From positions 1,041,190 through 1,105,189 of the forward strand of contig UYJD01000012.1 in NCBI GenBank assembly GCA_900618795.1: a stretch of 64,000 nt of DNA. Direction: 5' to 3'. Positions 53,246 through 63,934 of this stretch are shown one piece after another (the stretch's first letter is position 1; every line of letters begins with the position of its first letter). Source of the stretch: Cyanodermella asteris (taxonomy: Eukaryota > Ascomycota > Lecanoromycetes > Ostropales > Stictidaceae). The translations under genes were made by a program, and so were the position numbers. A model generated the notes under the pieces. The model was not told where the DNA came from. It did not search any database and saw only the letters and a list, made by a program, of their open reading frames with translations.

Positions 53246-55150
53246 TCAGTACACGAGATCATCCCAAACGTCCCAGGAGAAGGGCGCAACGTCTGTGAAA
53301 AGCGAATCGAATTCTTCTAACGCTGCTGGCTCCGCGAAAGAATACAGGAAAGGTGCTTCGCCGGGAGTGGGCATTGGCACCTGTTGATCATCTTGAACCT
53401 GATTATATTGTTGCTCCATCTGCTGCTGCTGGGGCTGATCCTGGGCACCGAGTTTCGTCTCCATATTCTGTGCCGAGCGAGTAGGAGTCGACAGGCGTGT
53501 AATATCGATTGCGCTAACCCGCAATGTAGGTGGTCGTGGGTCATGTCGCAAAGCTCCAGTTGCCTCGTCGTGCAAGCTCTTGAGGAGGTCAAGAGCCTTT
53601 GAACCTTTTGAAACGATGGCAACATCTTCGAGTCGGCTCTCGAGAGTTTCGATGACCGTGGCAGCCAGTCGCCTGATGTTCTCTTCCTTGAATTCACCCA
53701 AGGTACCGAGCATCAAGGCAGCACCGAGACCGCTGTGGGCAACAGACCAGGACCGTATTGTGAATTCCCAAGCTCCGGTGAGATAGACATAATGCTGGAG
53801 CGCAGCCACGAGATTCGTCTTGCAAATTTCGAGAATTTGCATACGACTGGACTCTTGGCTTGGCTTCAGAGAGTGATACTTTAGCGCAGGGCGACAAAGA
53901 TACGAAGCGACAAATGCTGCGTGCATGGCGAATGCCGTTGAAAGACACTGGGAGTTGAAGCTGACTGGAGACAGTGCTAGCTTCTCTGCCAGCTGTGCAA
54001 TATACTGCTGATTTGATTGTGCTTGATGGTGAAGTGCTTCGAAGTCGTCTGGATGACGAGACTGGAGAGCCCATATGCTGGTTGCAAAGCGAGCGTTCAT
54101 CAATATCATCGCCTCGGCGTAGTTGATAGCTTTGCCTGGCCTTGGATGCGGTACGCCACGGAGCCAGATTGCGGGATTCCGGCCGAGGCTCATCGACAGC
54201 AGGCCATCTTGCCAGGCGAGTCGATACAGTAGCTGAGATTTTGCGTCTCTAGCGAGATCTGGGCCAGATTGTGCACCCGGCCACAGCTCTTGGTGAATGC
54301 CAATACACTCGGCAAGTCGGATGGTGGTACCAAGTAAGCACCATGCAGCCGAGGAAGCTCGGTCATTCTGCAGTACGCTTCCGATCAAGATCAGAGCCTG
54401 TATCATGTCGATGTTCGGGTTTCGCAGATAGTTTGCGCGTCGGATTGTTCTGAAGGCGAGGGTAATTAGCGATCTCTGAACCTGCTGTGTTCGTAGATGC
54501 GTCTTGTTTGCGAACTGGGCTGCCGACGCCAGGACCGCAAGAAGTAGACCCCTGGCTGAATGTGTCAGATCAGGCAGATAGTTGGCAAGCTGCTCGAGGC
54601 GAATCTTGTCGGAACCCGATATGTGGTCGCCACGTCCGGGCAAGGTGAGTTTGACCATCCATCCTTCCACCACGTCTGGTTCCAAGACCAATGGAGCAAG
54701 CAGCTGTATACGATTTCGGTAAGTTTGCCAAAGTTCCATGATATCCGCACGGCTCATCTCGAACGTCTTTGTACCCTCAGGATCATCGTCGTACAGCAAT
54801 GTAGGCTGGTCGCTGGCGGCGTTCTCGATTGTCGGTCTGATGATGTCTTCGTGCACTCGACTGGTCGGAGAAGCGATTTGAAGGCTGCTTGTGCGACGTG
54901 ACACCGATGCATCCTCCGAGTCAGATGGGCTGGTTACAGTGGTGGAGGTATGCGGTGTTGGGGCGTGCACCTCATTGGCTCTGGCAGGTGTCGATATACA
55001 GTCTGATACACTGTTCCGCTTGACGCAATTCGAGCATGGCCGTTTCTGGTCACACTTGACTTTGCGTTGACGACAAGGTAAACAGGAGTTGAGAGCTCTC
55101 TGCTTCCTCTTGTCGGCCTTTTCAGGCTCGTGTGATCGACGGGATGCCAT
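53246..55150 (-). CDS. Zn2Cys6 transcription factor with fungal-specific TF domain
   Basis: 634 residues, single exon. The binuclear zinc cluster is at residues 23-51: CLPCRQRKVKCDQKRPCSNC ... C, spacing Cx2Cx6Cx5Cx2Cx8C, preceded by a basic stretch (KADKRKQR). A fungal-specific middle-homology region follows (ADIMELWQTYRNRIQLLAPLV ... SAAWCLLGTTIRLAECIGIHQEL ... LLYRLAWQDGLLSMSLGRNPAI), then a Gln-rich segment (QPQQQQMEQQ). The C-terminus is acidic and aromatic (DSLFTDVAPFSWDVWDDLVY), a plausible activation domain. It is divergent from the MFS transporter at 56602 over a 1.45 kb shared region, an arrangement common for pathway regulators and the transporter they control (inference). Confidence 0.92.
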   Translation of the reverse strand: MASRRSHEPEKADKRKQRALNSCLPCRQRKVKCDQKRPCSNCVKRNSVSDCISTPARANEVHAPTPHTSTTVTSPSDSEDASVSRRTSSLQIASPTSRVHEDIIRPTIENAASDQPTLLYDDDPEGTKTFEMSRADIMELWQTYRNRIQLLAPLVLEPDVVEGWMVKLTLPGRGDHISGSDKIRLEQLANYLPDLTHSARGLLLAVLASAAQFANKTHLRTQQVQRSLITLAFRTIRRANYLRNPNIDMIQALILIGSVLQNDRASSAAWCLLGTTIRLAECIGIHQELWPGAQSGPDLARDAKSQLLYRLAWQDGLLSMSLGRNPAIWLRGVPHPRPGKAINYAEAMILMNARFATSIWALQSRHPDDFEALHHQAQSNQQYIAQLAEKLALSPVSFNSQCLSTAFAMHAAFVASYLCRPALKYHSLKPSQESSRMQILEICKTNLVAALQHYVYLTGAWEFTIRSWSVAHSGLGAALMLGTLGEFKEENIRRLAATVIETLESRLEDVAIVSKGSKALDLLKSLHDEATGALRHDPRPPTLRVSAIDITRLSTPTRSAQNMETKLGAQDQPQQQQMEQQYNQVQDDQQVPMPTPGEAPFLYSFAEPAALEEFDSLFTDVAPFSWDVWDDLVY

Positions 55151-56601
55151 GGGCCGGACTTGTCACATGCTGGATGGAATGTGCGGGCGGACGGACGAGC
55201 GACGGAGCCAACGAAGGGAATGTCGGCCTCGCGGGGTCAAGACGAAATTGGCAGGGATGAACTCTCAGCAGAAGGATCAGATAGGATCGCTGATGAGGTA
55301 GTGGAGATGAGTAACTGGTGCGGTGAGCTTGGGTACAGCGGGACCATTACTGCCAAGAGGGGCACTGGCGGTCAGTATACTGGACGTAGTAGATCAGGAA
55401 TGGAAATGAGGAAGTGAGAAATTGTAGCTGGAGGTTACGTGAAGTCCGAAGCCGTCGAATCAGGAATTGGCGCCCTTCAGACGGGTTGAATCATCGCCCA
55501 TCGCATCGTGGTGGTGAGTTTAGCTCGAGGTCGGAGATGTCGGAGCTGCGATGGGATTAATCATCACCACACATACTTTACCGTGCAGCTTTGGCATTTT
55601 CGGCCGCACGCTGCAGCCCAACCACACCCGAACTCGCGTTAAAAAAGCCTCTTCCGTGGATAGAGATGCCGATCTTTCTTCTGGAAGTTCATGATGCGCA
55701 TGTTTAGCGCTGATGCTCAGCACGATGGCTGCCGACGGCCGATGGCCCGCTTCATAGCCGTGGAGGATGCACAGCGATGTCGCGCGAACTGGAAGACTTC
55801 AAGAGGAGGACTTGGATATGGCATCGCGTCGAATCGACGTCAGCCACTGCTTTGGGACGACTGACTGGGATTCATCGACTGCCGCGGAGGCTCCTGCGCA
55901 GCCGCTGCTTCGGCCCAAGCCGCAGTCCCGCGTGGGTTTTCAGATGATGCATTTCTTCCCAGACTTTCCAAACTTTCCCCGCAGAGGCAGGTCGTCGCGC
56001 CAGCAAAGAATCCACAAATCACACCAGCTCACAGGATCCTTCAACTCCATCCTCCATGGTCGGATTGCGGAACGTGAGCCCACGCTACCGCTCCTACTGA
56101 GCTGCCTGTCGCTTTTTGGTGCCCGCTTGAGCTGAACCCACCGCCCGCATTCCTGGGTAGCCATGCGAAATGGCTTGTCTTTCCTTCTCACTACCGCGAT
56201 ACACGTCCGTGAAAAAGGCTAATCGTTGAAGCCGAGCGAGCTTGAGAGTCTGACTCACTGCTCAGCTTCATCTGCAGGTCTGCGTTACGCCACTCGGCTA
56301 CCCGCAGGACATCCACCGGAGTGATTCTGCACGTCATCCAGCACAAATTCGGTGGTTTGTCCACAGTAGAACTGCCTTTCGCTCCTTGCAGCACGCATAC
56401 TGACTCTCACAGAGATTGAACCTCGCAAGCATTTATTCTGTCCTTCTTTCAGACCAAGTAACATACTGCATTTCTGTGCTACTTGCCAAGCTGTGGGATT
56501 TCACGATCGACCTCCGATACTCGGAGTATTCCAATACATTTAGTTGAGCCAGGCGTCCGGCGGTGGCTGGTGGGAAGACCACTACCAATAACTTGACCAT
56601 C
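55151..56601. other. Bidirectional promoter region, Zn2Cys6 regulator and MFS carrier
   Basis: 1.45 kb between divergent starts. CGG-type half sites (for example CGGACGGACG near 55190 and CCTCCG, CTCCGAT elsewhere) could bind a zinc-cluster protein, but such triplets are frequent by chance. No gene of its own is convincing; frames reach 122 codons. Confidence 0.5.
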
Positions 56602-58035
56602 ATGGATAGCGTCCCGGAGAGCTCTGCCAGCAGCAGGGAGAAGCCCCATGGCGAAGATTTAAGTGCTCCCAGAATACAACGAACGAGGAGTGCACATCTT
56701 TCTCAAGCGGCGCCACCACACGGACCCATCACAGACGACGAGAAGCTGGAGGAGGGGCAACAAGAACCAACTGATGATGACGACGACAAGGGTTATCCCG
56801 AAGGAGGCTTGCAGGCATGGCTGGTGACATTCGGCTGTTTCAGTGGCATGCTTGCCTCATTCGGTTTCATGAACAGTGGAGGAACCTACCAAGCGTACAT
56901 CAGCACCCATCAGCTTGCTGGGACCGACTCAGCCACCATCGGTTGGATCTTCTCCCTCTACGTCTTCACATCATTCTTCTGTGGACTATTTTTGGGTCCA
57001 TTTTTTGACGCCAAAGGGCCGCGACTGCTGATTGCTCTGGGGAGTGTGTGCTTGCTGCTTGGTACTTTCACCCTGGCAGAGTCAACTCAATACTGGCATT
57101 TCGTCATTACGTATGGTCTCCTGGCGGGTGTTGGTACGAGTCTCATCTTCACACCTGCTGTCGCAAGCGTCGCACACTTTTTCTCACGTCGGCGCGGTCT
57201 AGCAACCGGGCTGGCGGCCACAGGCGGGTCTATTGGTGGAATCATCTTTCCACTTATGCTACCCGCTTTATTTGATTCCGTCGGTTTCGCATGGGCCACT
57301 CGCTGCATGGGATTCATTTTCATCTTTTTGTTGTTGATCGCCAACATTCTGATTCGGGACCGCTTACCGCACGTCAACAACCCGCCACTGTCAGCCTTCA
57401 TGCCGGACTTTAGAATATTCCTGGACGGCAGAGGTGAATTCGCTTTGACCACGGCAGGTGTTTTCGCAATCGAGTGGGGTCTGTTCATACCTTTGACGTA
57501 TTTGGGGAGCTGGGCCATCGACGAAGGTGTTGGTAGCGCAAACTTTGGCTATCAGTTGCTGGCCATACTGAACGCAGCTTCGTTCTTTGGAAGATGGTTG
57601 CCCGGACTGATGGCCGATCACATGGGCCGCTTCAACACTATCATCTTGGCTTGCTTGCTGTGCCTGGTCTCGCTCCTTGGCTTTTGGTTGCCTGGCTCCA
57701 TCCCGGGTGCGAGCAGTCAAGGTAGCATGGCGCTGGGGGTGGTCTTTGCGCTTCTTTTCGGATTTGGGAGCGGAAGTGGTATCAGTTTGACGCCGGTGTG
57801 CGTTGGCCAACTTTGTGGTGTCGAAGAATATGGAAGGTACTACGCCACTTGCTACACGATTGTGAGCATAGGGTGCTTGACGGGAGTTCCAATCGCTGGC
57901 GCTCTGCTGACACGCTGTGATGGCGAGTACACTGGCTTGTTGGCATTCACAGCCGGATGCTATCTGGCGGGGATCGTATGCTTCACATGGGCGAGGACAT
58001 TGCAAGTCGGATGGTCATTGCGCGCAGTGTGCTAG
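56602..58035 (+). CDS. MFS transporter, monocarboxylate (MCH/MCT) family
   Basis: 477 residues from MDSVPESSASS; an earlier in-frame GTG is not a start. The N-terminal ~70 residues are cytosolic and acidic (PTDDDDDKGYPEGGLQAW). GYPEGGLQAWLVTFGCF is the hallmark entry to TM1 in fungal MCT-like carriers. Twelve hydrophobic segments follow, with the loop 2-3 motif FDAKGPRLLIALGS and SRRRGLATGLAATGGSIGG at TM5, the MFS glycine-rich region. In fungi these carriers move monocarboxylates, riboflavin or secondary metabolites across the plasma membrane. The neighbouring divergent Zn2Cys6 gene and convergent methyltransferase suggest a pathway exporter (inference). The stop is only 107 bp from the methyltransferase stop. 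Confidence 0.92.
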   Translation: MDSVPESSASSREKPHGEDLSAPRIQRTRSAHLSQAAPPHGPITDDEKLEEGQQEPTDDDDDKGYPEGGLQAWLVTFGCFSGMLASFGFMNSGGTYQAYISTHQLAGTDSATIGWIFSLYVFTSFFCGLFLGPFFDAKGPRLLIALGSVCLLLGTFTLAESTQYWHFVITYGLLAGVGTSLIFTPAVASVAHFFSRRRGLATGLAATGGSIGGIIFPLMLPALFDSVGFAWATRCMGFIFIFLLLIANILIRDRLPHVNNPPLSAFMPDFRIFLDGRGEFALTTAGVFAIEWGLFIPLTYLGSWAIDEGVGSANFGYQLLAILNAASFFGRWLPGLMADHMGRFNTIILACLLCLVSLLGFWLPGSIPGASSQGSMALGVVFALLFGFGSGSGISLTPVCVGQLCGVEEYGRYYATCYTIVSIGCLTGVPIAGALLTRCDGEYTGLLAFTAGCYLAGIVCFTWARTLQVGWSLRAVC

Positions 58036-58141
58036 GAGAATGCATACGATGCCACCATAATTGAGGACTTTGAAGCTGTTGGCACGCCATCTCCCCGGAA
58101 TCTCGAGTCGCATTCGAGACACGCCGATTTGAGAGACCGAA

Positions 58142-59323
58142 TCAAGTCGGCTTACTTGCGATTGTCACTTCCAAGCGATGGTCGATCCAAACACCAGTGA
58201 GAAGTTCCTCATACGCCTCAGCGATCAGTTCCCGAAATTGAGGCCCCTGCGAAGAGGGCGTGCTATTGTCCATCGCGCCCCAGCTGACCCCTTCGTACGC
58301 TCCCAACTGCGTCTGGCAGAAAGGTATCGCAAGATTTGATTGCAGAAGGTATTTGTCCGTGCGACACTCGACGAGACCATGCTCCGCGCATGTGTTAGCC
58401 AAACGAGGGGACCATTTGCCAAAGCCGAAATTCTGAACCGTGTGTACCAGCTCATCCATGGCTGATCGTTTCAGATATGGGCCGGCAACTGCGACGTCGA
58501 GGGCGCCGAGGTTGATTTCTTGCCACTGGAGATACCCGCCGGGCTCTGTGCTCGTGTCAGTATAGGGTTGCGGATGCGATGCTGGCGGCCAAGCACTTGT
58601 ACAAGCACAGCCTGAGCGACCTGTGTGATATTGCTGCAACAAAGTATACTGATGCTGCTGGAGTCTGCCCAGATTTTGCTCAAGCAACGCATAAGGCATG
58701 GCTGCTAGGACTTGTGAAGCTCTTTCAGTATCCGCAAGGTTGCTGATGTGAGTGTCCGTTCAGGCATTGTTTCGATCAAAAGCAAGCGTACTTAACATCG
58801 AAATCAAGTTTTTCAGCGCAACTGTCGAATCATGCTTCAACGCAATTACTAGCCGTACGTGAACAATGTCGTAAATTCCACGGAGGTCTTTCGGAATTTC
58901 GCCAAGCATGTCTAGCTGTCTGATCGAGCAGTCCGCGGGCAGCTGTTCCGGTGGAGGGCATTGGTCCAGGTTGATATCGAAGCCATTGATAGTGAAATCG
59001 TGGTCGAGCTTCGTGTCTATCATCCAAATGCTGCGATGCTTTAGCAAAACGGCAAAGCATGCCGTGGGATGGTAAACAATCGGGCTTACCCTGTTCCAGT
59101 CGCAACATCAGCTACTTTGAGCCCCGCCGCGCCCGATTTTGCAAGGATCGTTGGGTGCACATTGAACCCGCAAATGGATCTCCAAAGAGAATGCTGCACA
59201 TTCAGTCTGTGTTCGTAAATCAGTAGCGAATTCGTATTTAACACGCCGCTCCGCAATTGACCTCATTGATTCTAGTCTGTCACGCGGCAAACGGTAGCCA
59301 TCGGATCGTATTGCGTCGCCCAT
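58142..59323 (-). CDS. SAM-dependent methyltransferase (UMTA/secondary-metabolism type), four exons
   Basis: Assembled from splice signals: 59323-59262, 59206-59090, 59030-58792 and 58545-58142, 273 residues. Joins read SMR-LNVQHSLWR, VADVATGTG-IWMIDT (SAM motif I across the intron) and ISMLK-PGGYLQWQE (motif III). Phases agree at every junction, and the short introns carry branch-like elements (CTACTGAT, TGCTAAAG). ERL(N)xQHxLW, GFDI, DIVHVR and LKPGGYLQW are family hallmarks of fungal class I methyltransferases in natural-product and LaeA-like groups. The last intron is long (246 nt). It is convergent with the MFS carrier. The product is probably a small-molecule O/N-methyltransferase; the substrate is unknown. 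The start at 59323 is the least certain point. Confidence 0.8.
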
Positions 59324-60981
59324 ATCCAGTGTCAAAAATGTCAAGGCAGACTGCCACTCTTCATCTGACAGGTTCGAGAAGTGAGAATCCAGACAGGGGC
59401 CGCTATTAGTGGGTATATTTTGGGTGTGGACTCAAAGCAGCTGGGAAGCCTCGCAGATTCCAGCAAAATTTCACGGCGGCGTTCATAATGAATCAGTCCT
59501 GGAAAATATTTCCGAAAGGCTATATCGTTATAGATCTGGAATCGAAGCGGTGTACCCCTTGTAGCGCTACCGAACTACGAATCTGGGTCAGATGCATGTT
59601 CGAGGCACAGAAGAAAACACCAAAAGATTCTTCGAGTGCTCTTCAATTCGACGGAGAGGTGCGCGCCCTCTGGCTCCGCAAACGCCACAGCTGAGTCAAC
59701 AGAGCTGAAGATCACGGAACAGCTCGAAGCTTTGTTCGAGCCATGTGAGCGGATGCACCCTTGGCGGTGACCCCATCTGATAAGGTCAGATGGACCACAA
59801 ACGTCTACGTAAGCGACGACCAGGGCCCCTGCAGACAGATACTACAACTGGCAAGTCTTGAACCACGACGGGTGAAGGTAAATACCGAACAACCCAAGCA
59901 TGGGTGTGGAGGGTAAAAGCTGATTGCATCGGGCCCGAAACGCCAACAGCGCCGGGCCCAGATTTTGTCAGCAAGTCAACGCCGCGTCCCTGTCAGAACG
60001 ACGTCGACCAACAGGAGCGCGCAACAGGTGGATCGGCCAGAGAAGGGTCATAACGTCGATCGTGGCATTGCGTCTGGTGGCGCAAGTCTCCTCAGCTCGT
60101 TAGCCTGGCATGTGGAATTGGCCGTTTCGAAGAGAAATGTGCTTGCAAAAACAGTAACCAAAAGCGCAGTTAAACCGCAACGTGACGAGACATGGATGGG
60201 CCCACGCAGACGTTGGAGCCTACAATCGGTCTTTGCGAACGCCCGAGCCATTGGCCGTAGAAAGACCGACAGTTCTCGTACGAGCGGCTCGGAGGGGGAA
60301 GATCTGATAAGACCAGTGCCCTACACATATGGTACGAATTGGCAGAATAGAAAGGACGAGAACGAGTGCTTTCAGGCCGATGGACAAGATATAAAAGTAT
60401 ATGACGCTGGCTAGTTCCGCGAACAAGGACTCAAATGGTTGCTGTGCCGTCCACGAGCCATCGACGCCTTTCTCAGCGACATGCATGTGCTCGACCCTCG
60501 CCTTTTGAGATGGTGGGAGGAGTCTCAATGTCTCACGAACAAATGAACCTTGCTCTCCGCGTCAACCGGAGGGTAGAATGCCACATTAGGCTCCAGCGTT
60601 TGCCCATGCGACGCTGAACAGGCAAAGTTTAAAAGTATCATCCTGTCATAGCGTGTCTCTGCCGAAATAGATAGTCCTTCTCAGTCGCTTTGACCGCTCG
60701 TGATTCCACTCCACTTTGCTGTCACCATCTGACTTGACGTCCCATTAGTGTTTGCATTGACCCCGAACAAGTATAGCCTTGATCGAACCTGACCTTGCGG
60801 TTAAAGAATCGGCGGGTCCCAATATACTTCTGCTTGACGCATGCGCCCGTCGATCGCGACCTTGGGCTCCCCAAACTCATCGTTTGTATTACTGCTTTGT
60901 CAAGCATTTTAATAGCGCCGGTAAAGTCATCTCTCCTGGCATCTGATTCTTCAACCGTTTCCTTTGATCCACCACGGCTCC
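59324..60981. other. Divergent spacer, 1.66 kb
   Basis: Between methyltransferase and second regulator starts, so a shared promoter region is possible. A 149-codon plus-strand frame (59965-60414) is polar and unsupported. The methyltransferase frame stays open a little upstream of its ATG (NLSDEEWQSALTFLTL), so an earlier exon cannot be excluded. Confidence 0.5.
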
Positions 60982-63556
60982 ATGATGGACAACGACGAAA
61001 TGCGAGACTCTGATTCGCCAAGTGATGCGTTCGACGAGGTTTCTGGCGCCCCGCAGACGGCTTCGACACTCACACACCAAGACAGCCCTACAGAGAGTAA
61101 TGGCAATCATGCTTCCCCGCCGGGTCAAGGTCAAGGCAAAAGCCAGGTGCCGCATGGTCTAAATCCGAGGTCGTGCGTTACCTGTCGCAAGCGCAAGGTG
61201 AGCGAATTGTTTGCAGGACAGCACCCGCGCTATGCTTGCGACGATTGCACCTTTGCACAGTTGCTGATAGTCCTAGGTGAAATGCGACAAATCACATCCA
61301 TGTTCCAACTGCAGGAGAGCCCAGATCGAGTGTGTCTTTCCCAAACCCGGTCGCGCCCCCCGGCGGGGCAAGAAAGCGCCCGACCATGAATTACTCGCCC
61401 GCCTCCGCAGGCTGGAAGGCGTCGTGCAAAAGATGGGCAAATCGGCGGACGTCGAAGGGGTTGAAAGCCCAGAAGGCTCTGGCTCGGGTTCAATATCACA
61501 AGATCGAGTTCCTAGCATGACATATAGCGGGGCCAGCAGCACCTACGAGACGACCCAGTCACCGTTTCGGATGTCCACCGATGCAGCATCACAGCCTGAG
61601 CTTGCCATAGACATGCAGAACGGCGAAGTCAACAAGCTGAGGAACGAGATGGGCCGGCTGGTCGTTGAACAGGGAAAGAGTCGGTATGTCAGCAACAAGT
61701 TTTGGGCACAATTGACGAGCGAGCTGGCGGAGATGCAGGAATTGCTAGAAGTCGACTCGACCGACGAAGAGGATCATGGAAGCACACCCGGGAGCGGCAT
61801 TCACAGCAGCAACAAGGAGAAGCATGTACATCAAGAGTTCATCTTCGGTTACAGCTCGCTGATGACGACCCTGCGAATACTGCATCCGCATCCCCGCCAG
61901 ATTATGACCTATTGGAGTCTGTACAAGGAGAACATCGACCCCGTGCTGAGACTGCTGCACAAACCGACGACGGAGAAGATGTTCATTGCGGCGGCCAACG
62001 ACCTGGAGCATTTGCCAAAGTCGACGGAGTGCATCATGTTTGCGATCTACTTGACGGTTGTGACGTCGATGTCGCCGGAGGATTGCAGGAAGCAGCTCGA
62101 CATTGACAAGGATACTGCCCTGGCGAGGTATCGTTATGTAACGGAGCAGTCGCTGGCAAAGGCCGGTCTTGTGGAGACGCAGGAGTTGAAGGTCCTCCAG
62201 GCGTGTATGTTGTTTCTTGCGGCGGTGCGACGAATCGACGGGACGAGTTTCAGCTGGTCGATGACGGGACTGCTCCTGAGGATATCGCAACGACAAGGCA
62301 TACACCGTGATGGCACGAATTTCGGTCTGAGTCCGTTTGATACCGAGGAGAGGAGGCGCCTGTGGTGGCAGATGGCAACTTTTGATGGACGTGTGTCGGA
62401 CGATCAGGGGATTGATCCGATGGTGTTTCAGATGATGTTTGACACGAAGATTCCACTGAACATCAATGACGAGGATATCTGGCCTGGCATGAAGGATCCG
62501 CCGGTTGAGCGGGAACGGCCGACCGATATGGTGTTCGACCTGACGAGGTACGAGATTGGCAACACGATTCGTCTGCTGAAAACTGGCATGCGGAGTGGAT
62601 GCAGTGTTGAGCACCGGGATCAGCTGATTGACAAGCTGAGGGAACGCCTGGAGACGAAGTATCTGCGATACTGCGATATGAGCATCCCGCTTGAGTGGGT
62701 GACGGTGAATATCTGTCGTCTGGTGCTGGCGAAGATCTGGCTGATGGCTCACTACCCGCTGAATTTCAAGAACGGCCATGCGAAGGCGACCGAAGAGCTG
62801 AGACATCGCACGTTTGTAAAGTCGATTGACATTATCCGATATACCAGGCTGCTGGAGACACAGCACAAGACGCTGAAATGGGGCTGGATGTTCAGGACAT
62901 ATTCACAGTGGCATGCTGCGGCGTTTGCCTTCGACGAGCTGCGAAGGAGGACTGTCGGGAGGGAGTGTGAGGAAGCGTGGAGAGTGATGGACGAAGCGTT
63001 CAAAGAGTGGGACAGTCCCAACAGTGGGTACACAAAGTCGATATTGTGGAAGCCGATTTGCAGGCTCCGTCAGCTGGCAAAGACCGCCCGCAGGAAAGAG
63101 TTGGAGAGGATGAGCATATTCCCGCCGGATGGTAGCATTGGACCGAGTCCGTTGAGTGCGCCGCTGGATAGGAGTGCTCCGGAAGCGTGGACAGTGACAA
63201 CGCCAACGCAGGCTAATGGCGTTTTTACGAACGATGGCCTTGGTTTGGAGAACGAGGTGAAGATCCCGGCTCAGACTTTGAATGTTGCCGAGCAGAATGT
63301 TCCAGGTATGTACCCCGGCGCAGGGTTTGACTTTATGGAGAATCCGAACTCGGTCATGCCCAATGCAGACTACACGGGTGGGTTTGGCTTGTACGGCCAG
63401 GAGCCGCCGGCGGGAGGAGTGGGAACTATGACCGACCCGGCGTGGTTGAACACGGGTGAGATGGACAACATGCAGTGGGACGACAATCTGTTGGATGTGA
63501 TTCAGCAGCCGATTGACGTCAATCTGAGTGTTATATGGGGCGATCCGGTGGGCTGA
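60982..63556 (+). CDS. Zn2Cys6 transcription factor with fungal-specific TF domain, two exons
   Basis: Exons 60982-61197 and 61277-63556 encode 831 residues. The 79-nt intron (GTGAGC...TCCTAG) splits the zinc cluster at CVTCRKRK-VKCDKSHPCSNC...C, spacing Cx2Cx6Cx5Cx2Cx6C, an intron position frequent in this class. A basic linker (KPGRAPRRGKK) and short heptad helix (HELLARLRRLEGVVQKMG) suggest dimerisation. The fungal-specific domain runs from ~260 (LHPHPRQIMTYWSLYKENIDPVL ... FSWSMTGLLLRISQRQGIHRDG ... EERRRLWWQMATFDGRVSDDQG). The C-terminus is Gly/Asn/Asp-rich with aromatic residues, a likely activation region. It is the second zinc-cluster regulator within 8 kb. Chosen start: the first ATG, MMDNDEMRDSD. 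Confidence 0.92.
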
Positions 63557-63640
63557 GGATGACTGATGATGTGAATGAGAGCTTCGCCGCGGTTGGTCGG
63601 GTTGCGAGGATGTACAATATTGATACCAAAATTGATGAAA

Positions 63641-63771
63641 CACGTATATTCACGTACGCATGTTCTACGCACGCACATTTTATGTAGGCATATTCGATAC
63701 ACGTAGGCATTCTACGTAGGTATATTCTACGCACGCACGCAGGCACGTAGATTCTACGCAGGCATATTACG
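63641..63771. repeat. Degenerate minisatellite of TTCTACGYAGGCA / ACGCACGCA units
   Basis: About 130 bp in which units such as TTCTACGCACGCA, CATATTCGATACACGTAGGCA, TTCTACGTAGGTATA and TTCTACGCAGGCATATTACG recur with variation. There are at least four TTCTACG copies. It starts 85 bp after the stop of the second regulator and could include that gene's 3' UTR. Confidence 0.8.
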
Positions 63772-63774
63772 AAC

Positions 63775-63934
63775 TTAGGGTGGGTTAGGGATCAATTCAG
63801 CTAGCTATGGGCAAGTGGGCAAGGATTAATTAGATTCGGTAAATGGCAAGTAAACAAGCAGGATGTTGGAGTGTGGTGTAATAGGTAGACAAAAGAGAAT
63901 ATTATAGATGATGTTCTTAGGGTCAGGGTTAGGG
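63775..63934. repeat. Paired TTAGGG motifs (interstitial telomere-like)
   Basis: TTAGGG occurs at 63775-63780 and 63785-63790 (TTAGGGTGGGTTAGGG), and again at 63917-63922 and 63929-63934 (TTAGGGTCAGGGTTAGGG). TTAGGG is the standard telomere unit of filamentous ascomycetes. These are short, imperfect pairs, not an array, so this is an interstitial or degenerate signal. All four have the same orientation. Confidence 0.6.

Noticed and set aside
61745-62866. 373-codon minus-strand frame inside the second Zn2Cys6 gene
   Set aside because: His/Arg/Gln-rich antisense reading; the plus strand encodes the fungal-specific TF domain.
62903-63643. 246-codon minus-strand frame at the end of the same gene
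   Set aside because: Same reason: antisense to supported coding sequence.
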